NCBI GenBank assembly: GCA_007122455.1
Contig: SKTU01000068.1
Location: 1 to 54,997, forward strand
Direction of reading: 5' to 3'
DNA: 54,997 nucleotides
Source of the DNA: Haloarculaceae archaeon
GTDB lineage: Archaea > Halobacteriota > Halobacteria > Halobacteriales > Haloarculaceae
This document shows positions 49,174-54,997 of the stretch, one piece after another. The position numbers were made by a program, and so were the translations under genes. How positions within the stretch are numbered: the stretch's first letter is position 1; each line of letters starts with the position of its first letter. The notes under the pieces are model-generated. The model was given only the letters and a program-made list of their open reading frames with translations, searched no databases and was not told the DNA's origin.

Positions 49174-50381
49174 ACGTCCTCTACTATCTCCGACGGTTCC
49201 CCAAACTGTCGGAGAGCTTCGTTCTCAACGAGATATACGAGCTCGAGCGGGCCGGTCACGAGGTCGCCGTCTGCGCGCTCTACCGGACTGACGAGGAACT
49301 CACTCACGAGGAGTTCGGGGAGCTCGACGTTCCAATTCGGTACATCGAACCGCCTACGTACCGGAACGCGACGGAGCTGCTCTCCATCAAAGCCCTCCAT
49401 CCGCGAATCCTCCGACGCGCATTTCACCGCCTCTCTCCCGTGGATCACGTCGCGAACCTCTATCGGGCCAGGCGGTGTATCGAGTTCGTCGACGATCTCG
49501 ACGAGGGGATCGACCACGTCCACACCCACTTCGCGATGCGGACGCAGTTCCCGGCCAGATACGTCGCGGCGTACTACGGCGTACCGTTTACGATCACCAC
49601 TCACGCCAACGACCTGTTCAGCGAACCCGTCGGTCGCTACACCGGGAGCTTGCTCCGGAGCGCAGACCGGATCGTCACGATATCGGAGTACAACAGGGAG
49701 TACATCCGGAACCGATTCGCCGAGGAGACGCCGATCGACGTCGTTCGCGCCGGCATCAGACCCGAGAAGTTCTCCCCGATCGTCCCGACCGTGGACAATC
49801 GCGTGCTGACGGTCGGACGGTTCGTCGAAAAGAAGGGGCTGGAGTACGCGCTCGAGGCGATCGATCGGGTCGCCGAGCGGATTCCCGAGGTCGAGTACCA
49901 CGTCGTCGGCTCCGGTCGCCGACGGGACGCACTCGAACGCAAAGTCGAGAAACTCGGCCTCGAATCCAACGTCACGTTCCTGAACAACGTCGACGATCAG
50001 CAGCTGCGCGCTGAGTACGCCGAGGCGCGCTGTTTTCTGCTCCCGTGCGTCGTCGCCGAGTCGGGGGATCGGGACGGGATTCCAGTCGTGCTCATGGAGG
50101 CGATGGCGACGAAGACTCCCGCCGTTTCCACGCGGGTTTCCGGGATCCCGGAACTGATCGATCACGAAGTGAACGGCCTGTTGACCGAGCCGCGGGACCC
50201 CACGGCGACGGCGGAGGCGGTGGTGCGTCTGCTTCGGAACGACGAGGAGTGGTCGGCCTATCGCACTCGCGCCCATGAGCGGGTCGTCTCCGAGTTCAAC
50301 ATCGCGACGGAGGTCGAGCGACTGGAGGCGTCGTTCGAGGCTGCCCGCGCGTCCGACGAGACGACGCGGTATCGAGACTAA
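49170..50381 (+). CDS. Glycosyltransferase family 4 (403 aa)
   Basis: GT-B retaining transferase. The start YYLRRFPKLSESFVLNEIYE is characteristic of the group including WcaL/AmsK-like transferases. HTHFAMRTQFPARYVAAYYG and TITTHANDLFSEPVGRYTG follow, then VLTVGRFVEKKGLEYALEAI in the C-terminal half and the donor-site E-x7-E in ESGDRDGIPVVLMEAMATKT. The ATG at 49170 overlaps the stop of family copy 1 (ATGA at 49170-49173), with GGAGGTGGGG upstream, so the two proteins are made together. Its stop overlaps copy 2 by 4 bases, tail to tail. Sugar unknown. Confidence 0.9.
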   Translation: MNVLYYLRRFPKLSESFVLNEIYELERAGHEVAVCALYRTDEELTHEEFGELDVPIRYIEPPTYRNATELLSIKALHPRILRRAFHRLSPVDHVANLYRARRCIEFVDDLDEGIDHVHTHFAMRTQFPARYVAAYYGVPFTITTHANDLFSEPVGRYTGSLLRSADRIVTISEYNREYIRNRFAEETPIDVVRAGIRPEKFSPIVPTVDNRVLTVGRFVEKKGLEYALEAIDRVAERIPEVEYHVVGSGRRRDALERKVEKLGLESNVTFLNNVDDQQLRAEYAEARCFLLPCVVAESGDRDGIPVVLMEAMATKTPAVSTRVSGIPELIDHEVNGLLTEPRDPTATAEAVVRLLRNDEEWSAYRTRAHERVVSEFNIATEVERLEASFEAARASDETTRYRD

Positions 50382-51289
50382 GCGACGTCGCGATCGCTCC
50401 GAATTCCCTCCGGAAGCACGTCCTGTACGTCCGGATGGTCGAGATGTTCTGTCGCCCTTTCCGACAGTTCGCCCACGGAGTCGGCGTTGCTGATCTCCGT
50501 GCGGAGTTGCTGCCACTGGCTGTGTCGCACGAGAACTCTCACCGGAATGGTCTCCACACCGAGGATCCTCGCGGCGATGAACCGGTGTCGCCCGTCGTCG
50601 AGTATTATCTCTCCGTCGCGGCCGATGTCGACGGCGACCTCGTGGTGTTCCGGCTCGAGGGCTGGTGAGTCGAACGGCGTCCCCTCCCGGTCGTGGATCT
50701 CTCGCTGCGTGAGATAGCCGTGTTCGCGCATGTGGTGGTAGAGTTCGTCCAGGTTCTCCAGTCGCGAGTCGATCCGACGCTCCGAACCGTACCGGTTCAT
50801 GTACAGCTCCTGATCGGACTCCAGCCACTCCTCCGTCAGCCACCGGTAGATCTCGGTATCCTTCCAGGGCGTTCCGTTCTCGAAGTGGTCCACCGCCGAC
50901 GCGTACAGCTGGTAGTTGTCGATGTGTACCAGCGTCGGGTGGTCGAATCCCTCCGCTGCACCCCGTATCATCATCCGATCGGTCGTGCGGTTTCTGTCCC
51001 ACTCTCCGCCTCTCACGTGGGTCGTGAACTTCGAAATACGGTTCCAGAAGTGCGGCGACAGCAGATACTCCACGCTCCGCGGGTCGACGTGGATTCGGCG
51101 ATACCGCTCGGGTGCGGCTCGTCCGTATCTGAGTCGATGAACGGCCCGGTTTGCGGTCGGTTCGACACGAGTTTTCCACCGCTTCCAGACCTCGAACCGA
51201 ACGGATTCCCCGAGGGTGCGGAGAGTCGAAACGACGCTCTCCCGTCGCAGAATCCCGATTCCGGTGGCTGATCGGGATCCCTTCATCAT
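50378..51289 (-). CDS. Glycan-locus protein family, copy 2, ParB/sulfiredoxin-like motif (303 aa)
   Basis: Paralogue of the genes at 48319 and 52451. Shared blocks: an N-terminal basic helical region ending HRLRYG (51-56), RIHVDPRSVEYLLS, G-E-W-D-R (95-99), GTPWKDTE (139-146), a helix ending in HGY (190-192), DIGRDGEIILDDGRHRFIAA (221-240) and VRHSQW (254-259). The R/H-rich DGRHRF motif sits where copy 1 has GGHHRL. No signal peptide or clear membrane helix; the basic N-terminus could bind membrane surfaces. TATA-like CATAACAATAC lies ~29 bases before the ATG on the minus strand. Function unknown; association with glycosyltransferases suggests glycan modification, perhaps phosphorylation. Confidence 0.75.
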   Translation of the reverse strand: MMKGSRSATGIGILRRESVVSTLRTLGESVRFEVWKRWKTRVEPTANRAVHRLRYGRAAPERYRRIHVDPRSVEYLLSPHFWNRISKFTTHVRGGEWDRNRTTDRMMIRGAAEGFDHPTLVHIDNYQLYASAVDHFENGTPWKDTEIYRWLTEEWLESDQELYMNRYGSERRIDSRLENLDELYHHMREHGYLTQREIHDREGTPFDSPALEPEHHEVAVDIGRDGEIILDDGRHRFIAARILGVETIPVRVLVRHSQWQQLRTEISNADSVGELSERATEHLDHPDVQDVLPEGIRSDRDVA

Positions 51290-51377
51290 TCGCTGTTGAA
51301 AGCCCCCGTATCCGTATTGTTATGCACGAGTTGCCGTCGGGGATCCCGGGATACGCCGTTCGGACGCTTCCCTCGAT

Positions 51378-52358
51378 TCATCCTGTCGGAGCGGCGGGTC
51401 GGATCCGTCGCTCGACGGCTGTCAGTGCGTCTATCGTCGGAGCGACGTAGTCGGTGGGGAGAAGCCACAGGAGGAGATAGACGACGGCCGACCGTGGATC
51501 GCGCTGCCGCGTCAACAGCGCGTAGTACGCGGCTCTGGCTGCCGATCGGTTGCCGGCCTCCAGATACCGCTCTCCGGCGCCCCGGTAGTGGGTGGCCCAC
51601 GCCCTGTCGGTTACGCCGTGGGCGTCCAACGTATCGGCGTGTTTCTCGAGGAACGCTTCCCGGTACGTGAACAGCGATTCCAGATCCTCGATCATCGCAC
51701 CGTCGTGGTACATTCGGTCGAGCATCGGCTCCCCGACGTAGTCGACGTCGTAGTTTCGGCTCACTCTGAGATAGAAGTCCCAGTCCGCACAGAACCGGAG
51801 CTGTTCGTCGAATCCGCCGACGTCGTCGAGGACATCATGACGCACCATCACGCTCGACGGCGTGCGGATCGTGTTTCGAACGAGCAACTCCGGATCGACG
51901 GAGTCCCCGTACTCCGGGACGAAGGTGAAGAGTCGACCGCCGTCGCCGTCCACGGCTCTGTAGCCCGCGTGGACCAACCCGAGCCGCTCCGTGCCGGATT
52001 CGAACGCCGACAGCTGCCGTGCGGTCTTCTCGGGCCACCAGCGGTCGTCGTCGTCCAGGAAGGCGAGGTATTCGGCGTCGGTTTCGGCCACCGCCTGGTT
52101 ACGTGCCGCCGGGAGCCCTCGCGGCGTGTCGTTGTGGACGTATTCGAACGGGCGGTCCGGATAGCTCCGTCGTAACTCCTCGACGACGTCGTTCGTCCTG
52201 TCGTCGCTGCTCGCGTCGACGACGACGATCTCGATGGCGTCGTACGTCTGTTGACAGACACTCTCGATGGCCTCTCGGACGTGGTCGGGCCGGTCCATCG
52301 TCGCTATCAGTGCCGCGACGGATGCGTCGGACTCCTGCATATCTGTCGTATCGTCCAA
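51378..52358 (-). CDS. Glycosyltransferase family 2 (326 aa)
   Basis: Inverting GT-A transferase. ALIATMDRPDHVREAIESVC opens the fold; IEIVVVDASSDDRTNDVV is the nucleotide site; RGLPAARNQAVAETDAEYLA precedes the D-x-D region FLDDDDRWWPEK; RTPSSVMVRHDVLDDVGGFD and FCADWDFYLRVSRNY provide the acceptor-side E/D. A C-terminal helical tail (ERYLEAGNRSAARAAYYALL) resembles a TPR-like extension common in haloarchaeal GT2 proteins. ATGs at 52358 or 52340 are both possible. It sits between family copies 2 and 3, all on the minus strand with gaps of about 90 bases. Confidence 0.9.
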   Translation of the reverse strand: MDDTTDMQESDASVAALIATMDRPDHVREAIESVCQQTYDAIEIVVVDASSDDRTNDVVEELRRSYPDRPFEYVHNDTPRGLPAARNQAVAETDAEYLAFLDDDDRWWPEKTARQLSAFESGTERLGLVHAGYRAVDGDGGRLFTFVPEYGDSVDPELLVRNTIRTPSSVMVRHDVLDDVGGFDEQLRFCADWDFYLRVSRNYDVDYVGEPMLDRMYHDGAMIEDLESLFTYREAFLEKHADTLDAHGVTDRAWATHYRGAGERYLEAGNRSAARAAYYALLTRQRDPRSAVVYLLLWLLPTDYVAPTIDALTAVERRIRPAAPTG

Positions 52359-52450
52359 AAATCGTCGAGACAGGTGAAAGTTATGAGAGGCTTAATGCGT
52401 GGACGACGTCTCCGTGAACGAACGTTTGCTCGAACGCTTCGGCGATCGGA

Positions 52451-53230
52451 CTACCATTCGAACTCGGACAGATCGGGATGATCGATGGTGTCGTTCGGAT
52501 CCGTCCGTCCGAGTCGGAGTTCGTTTCGACGTCGCTGCCAGTCGTGGTGGCGAACGAGTACACGCGCTGGAATCCGGTCGACGTCGAGGAGTTTGGCGAT
52601 ACTGAGGCGGTGGCTCCCGCTGTTGTTGTGGATGAGCTGTCCGTCGCGGCCGACGTTCACCGTGACCTCGTCGAGAACTGGAGAGGGCTGGTAGCCGTTC
52701 GTACGGATCGCCTCGAAGAGTTCGTCGTACGCCGACAGCATCTCCAGCATCTTCGACTCGGTCGTACAGAGTTCCCAGCGACTGTTCGGCCACCGCCGAT
52801 TCCACTCCGTACCGTCGGACGTCACCTTCCGTACGAACTCGGTTTCCGCCCACGGGACCCCGTCCAGAAAGCGCTCCCTGAATCCCGAGTGGAGTGCGAG
52901 ATCCTCCCACGAGTCCACCGAGCGGTCCCAGTTTCCGCAGACAACTCTCCCCGTGTTCTCGTATTTGTCGAACCGCCTCTTTTCGTCTGTCGCGATCCGT
53001 GGATGATCGTACGGGCGCTGGATCGCCGTCACGTCGTCCGGGTCCACGTATATGCGTTCGAACGGATCCGCGTCGCTGTACCGTAGCGGAAAGAGGGTAT
53101 GCAGGTGTGCGCGGTGGCGGAGCAACTGGTTGCGCGCACGCTCTCGCACGCCGACTCGGGAGCTGACGGCTCCGTATATCCGGGCAAGCGTACTCCCGAC
53201 GTTCGGAATTCGCTGATTCGTCGAGTTCAC
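52451..53230 (-). CDS. Glycan-locus protein family, copy 3, ParB/sulfiredoxin-like motif (259 aa)
   Basis: Third and shortest paralogue. Blocks: basic N-terminal helices ending FPLRYS (47-52), FERIYVDPDDVTAIQ, G-N-W-D-R (99-103), DGVPWAETE (123-131), a helix ending in NGY (178-180), VNVGRDGQLIHNNSGSHRLS (191-210), AKLLDVDRIPARVLVRHHDW (212-231). It ends soon after the motif domain (DHPDLSEFEW), so that domain is close to the C-terminus in all copies. Copies 2 and 3 share RVLVRH exactly, closer to each other than to copy 1. No membrane segment is clear. Function unknown; inferred to serve the neighbouring transferase. Confidence 0.75.
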   Translation of the reverse strand: MNSTNQRIPNVGSTLARIYGAVSSRVGVRERARNQLLRHRAHLHTLFPLRYSDADPFERIYVDPDDVTAIQRPYDHPRIATDEKRRFDKYENTGRVVCGNWDRSVDSWEDLALHSGFRERFLDGVPWAETEFVRKVTSDGTEWNRRWPNSRWELCTTESKMLEMLSAYDELFEAIRTNGYQPSPVLDEVTVNVGRDGQLIHNNSGSHRLSIAKLLDVDRIPARVLVRHHDWQRRRNELRLGRTDPNDTIDHPDLSEFEW

Positions 53231-53397
53231 TGCTCTACGTACGCGGTGTTTTCAGATCGACAAAGCTACCGTCCGCTTAACTGGCAACAGGCTGCCCGTC
53301 CTCGGGGCGATCTGTTTGATTCGCCCTGCCGCGCTGATGAATCGCTCGAAGAGAGTCTTCTCGGCCTCTGAGTGTGCCGACCGGATCGAGAGATGGT

Positions 53398-53430
53398 AAC
53401 TAATTCAAACCCACCCTTCCAAGGGTTCGT
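53398..53430 (+). promoter_or_regulatory. TATA box and 6-bp inverted repeat before the HalOD1 gene
   Basis: AACTAATTCAAAC is centred ~27 bases before the ATG at 53431, indicating a leaderless transcript. Between them ACCCTT (53413-53418) and AAGGGT (53421-53426) form a perfect inverted repeat with a 2-base spacer, positioned to act as an operator just before the start site. Confidence 0.5.
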
Positions 53431-53733
53431 ATGACTGACGCGTCTGACCGCTCACTCGGCGAGGACGCCTCTCACGTAGAGGACGGGGCGATCCGCGCTC
53501 AGTACGAGTGGTCGTCGACGGCACCGTCGACGGCGGTCGTCGAGACGGTTGCGATCGCCAGTAATCGCGAGCCAATCGCACTCGAACCGCTGTACGAATC
53601 GCTGGATCCGGATGCACTGAACACGATCGTTCGGTCGAGCGGCTCGCCGTCGACCGTCGCGTTCTCGTTCGCCGGCTACCGCGTCACCGTTCGCAGTATC
53701 GGGGAGATCGTCGTTCGAGACGAAACGGGATAG
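53431..53733 (+). CDS. HalOD1 output-domain protein (100 aa)
   Basis: Fourth HalOD1 copy. After a short variable N-terminus, AIRAQYEWSSTAPSTAVVET is the first strand-helix unit. LEPLYESLDPDALNTIVRSS is the conserved middle helix, with the L-Y-E-S-L-D-P-D-A-L core that also matches the copy at 4780. VAFSFAGYRVTVRSIGEIVV is the final hairpin. The ATG at 53431 is fixed by the TATA box at -27. It lies divergent from family copy 3 with a 200-base gap. Signalling role presumed only. Confidence 0.82.
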   Translation: MTDASDRSLGEDASHVEDGAIRAQYEWSSTAPSTAVVETVAIASNREPIALEPLYESLDPDALNTIVRSSGSPSTVAFSFAGYRVTVRSIGEIVVRDETG

Positions 53734-54162
53734 GTCACGTCCTGTCGGTACTGATTTGGGTTCCATCCAAATGTGGTTGAACCACGATGTCGTTCTGAAA
53801 ACTCGACAAATATCAAAGCGAATCATTATATTTGTTTTTTAGATATGATAGTTGATAGGAGGTGTCGTCGCGGGTCTCGAAAGTCGAGATCGATCTGTCG
53901 CACGCACGATCGAGACCGACAATTGATCCGTTACACTGGGTGAAGCGGCAGCTAAAGCGGCTCTCCGCTGTACGAAGGTCGTCGAGGACTCCGGTGTCGA
54001 AGGTTTCACCAACATTCGTCGGACGTGTCGAACGTGATGGGAAAATACGCTCTATATGCCGATTTCACGCTCGAACGGTACGGTTCCGAGAGAGCAGCTC
54101 CGGTGTCGGTATAAATATACTCGATACGATATGTAATGAGATGTTCTCGTTCTCAAACTATT
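53734..54162. other. 429-base gene-poor, AT-richer intergenic region
   Basis: No acceptable gene. An AT-rich patch at about 53810-53860 (ATCATTATATTTG, then TTTTTTAGATATG) is followed by GC-rich sequence whose only open frame gives a basic, non-haloarchaeal peptide. A strong TATA-like element GGTATAAATATAC sits at 54108-54120; it is nearly symmetrical and has no gene at the right distance either way. It may drive an antisense or small RNA. Confidence 0.5.
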
Positions 54163-54705
54163 TCACGAACGGTCGGTGGAACCCACCGGTCGTTCGTTCT
54201 CGCTCGTCTGCTCGGTCGGCCAATCCCCGCCCACGTCGGGGACGTAACTGCCGAGAAACACGACGTTCGCTCGACCGAAACTGACTCTCGTGACGTCACC
54301 CTGCTGTTCCATGCGAGTCAGTACGCGACTCGTCTTCGATTTCGACCAGCTGGTCATATCGGGTATCTGCGACTGTTTCACGCACCCGTCGTTGGCAACC
54401 AACAACCGGAGAACCCACTCCTGGTTGGTCTGGACCGACGCCCGCCCTGTGGGGAGTGCTGTCGGATCCCACTCCCCACTGGATACCAACCTTCCGGACG
54501 GTGTGAACAGTTCGTCCATCCTCTCTACCCTGTCACCTCTTCGACTGTAAAGCAACAGGGCGAACACGCTGACGAGAACGGTACACGCTCCGAGGAACGT
54601 TCCGACGCTGAACGACGGAACGTCGATACCGAACAGCAACACCGGTGCCACGGCTACGGCGGGTATGCGATCATCCGGATTGCTCCGACCCGACGAAAGG
54701 ATCAC
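54163..54705 (-). CDS. Membrane-anchored winged-helix protein (180 aa)
   Basis: The N-terminal third is hydrophobic (AVAVAPVLLFGIDV, then FLGACTVLVSVFALLLYSRR), giving one or two membrane spans. After a linker comes a MarR/IclR-like winged helix (about residues 93-152; NQEWVLRLLVANDGCVKQSQ, DMTSWSKSKTSRVLTRMEQQ, GDVTRVSFGRANVVFL) in which SKSKTSRVLTRM is the recognition helix. This is a common haloarchaeal layout for a membrane-tethered regulator; ligand and targets are unknown. The start is a GTG at 54703-54705, with TATA-like CTATTATG ~33 bases upstream. Confidence 0.75.
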   Translation of the reverse strand: MILSSGRSNPDDRIPAVAVAPVLLFGIDVPSFSVGTFLGACTVLVSVFALLLYSRRGDRVERMDELFTPSGRLVSSGEWDPTALPTGRASVQTNQEWVLRLLVANDGCVKQSQIPDMTSWSKSKTSRVLTRMEQQGDVTRVSFGRANVVFLGSYVPDVGGDWPTEQTSENERPVGSTDRS

Positions 54706-54997
54706 AGCTCACGTCGCTTCAACGAAGATTTGTTCATAATAGATCGTTCATTTATCCACCGTAGACTCAACTCATACTGTCCTGTAGTGGCTGTAACCAT
54801 TTAGTTATCATCAGGGAAAATCTGTCGAGAACCGAAAATATCAGTAATTGGTCCGTATCGTCCGGCGGGGAGTGTCGGTGGCTCTGTGCAGTGAGTGAGC
54901 GAGCGACGGTCATCCGCATGGTTTGCGGTTGGGAGTCTCGGCGGTCCACTGAGTTGGTGCGTTTCAGGCTGTGTGTTTGAATGCGAGCGCTGTGGTC
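54706..54997. other. Intergenic region reaching the window edge, possible tail of a minus-strand gene
   Basis: Bases 54706-54840 are AT-rich promoter-like sequence for the membrane regulator. On the minus strand the last bases read TTALAFKHTA followed by a stop near 54964, which could be the last codons of a gene beyond the window. A small hairpin CCGCA-TGGTT-TGCGG lies at 54914-54928. I cannot identify the gene; too little is visible. Confidence 0.3.

Noticed and set aside
53862-54284. 140-codon plus-strand frame starting after GGAGGTG
   Set aside because: The ribosome-site-like sequence is suggestive, but the peptide is basic and its last third is antisense to the membrane regulator gene.
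1-54997. Search for tRNA, rRNA, CRISPR arrays and replication origin repeats
   Set aside because: No T-loop GTTCRA contexts in cloverleaf form, no rRNA-like stretch, no regularly spaced repeats, and no ORB-like repeats with an orc1/cdc6 gene were seen.

Overview
The window is GC-rich chromosomal DNA from a halophilic archaeon (class Halobacteria). The evidence is the strongly acidic predicted proteins, archaea-specific genes (GatE subunit of Glu-tRNA(Gln) amidotransferase, diphthamide synthase Dph2, MptE pterin kinase), haloarchaeal regulator families (Bat-type HTH, HalOD1, DUF7344-like), a salactin-type actin, and TATA boxes about 27-30 bases before many start codons (leaderless transcripts). 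I found no rRNA, tRNA, CRISPR array, complete IS element or replication origin.

Layout. 1-846: 3' part of an ABC exporter ATPase. 899-5049: regulators (HalOD1, PAS/GAF/Bat sensor-regulator, HalOD1) around an isolated gene with class I terpene synthase motifs. 5173-12874: first surface-glycan locus (GT4, GT2, WecB, WecC, a GalE-type epimerase), with two convergent DUF7344-like membrane regulators between WecC and the epimerase. 13131-14486: PadR-like regulator, HalOD1, hotdog thioesterase. 14611-21054: housekeeping genes (gatE, thrC, trmJ with a zinc-site partner, DHPS-like protein, mptE). 21112-25835: MBL hydrolase, quinone oxidoreductase, GlcD-like oxidase, cupin, glutaredoxin-like and redoxin-like proteins. 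25839-34106: catabolic block (acyl-CoA dehydrogenase, alpha-methylacyl-CoA racemase-like protein, LLM oxidoreductase, two SDRs, ThDP decarboxylase/lyase, APH-type kinase). 34149-36761: rhomboid protease with a large C-terminal domain, METTL5-like methyltransferase, small zinc ribbon. 36770-39996: salactin-like actin with a membrane protein and a Tat lipoprotein. 40042-47190: dph2, YlbF-family protein, UlaG-like MBL protein, coiled-coil protein, HisG-like protein, MrfA-like helicase. 47233-53230: second surface-glycan locus, where three glycosyltransferases alternate with three divergent copies of one unrecognised protein family that has a ParB/sulfiredoxin-like C-terminal motif. 53431-54997: HalOD1, a gene-poor AT-richer segment, a membrane-anchored winged-helix protein, and an edge that may hold the tail of another gene.

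How the genes may work together. WecB and WecC should make UDP-ManNAcA for the neighbouring transferases. The DHPS-like protein and MptE suggest pterin metabolism. The racemase, dehydrogenase, ThDP enzyme, SDRs and kinase look like a route for branched or hydroxylated acids. The most novel candidates are the three-copy family of the second glycan locus and the terpene synthase-like gene.
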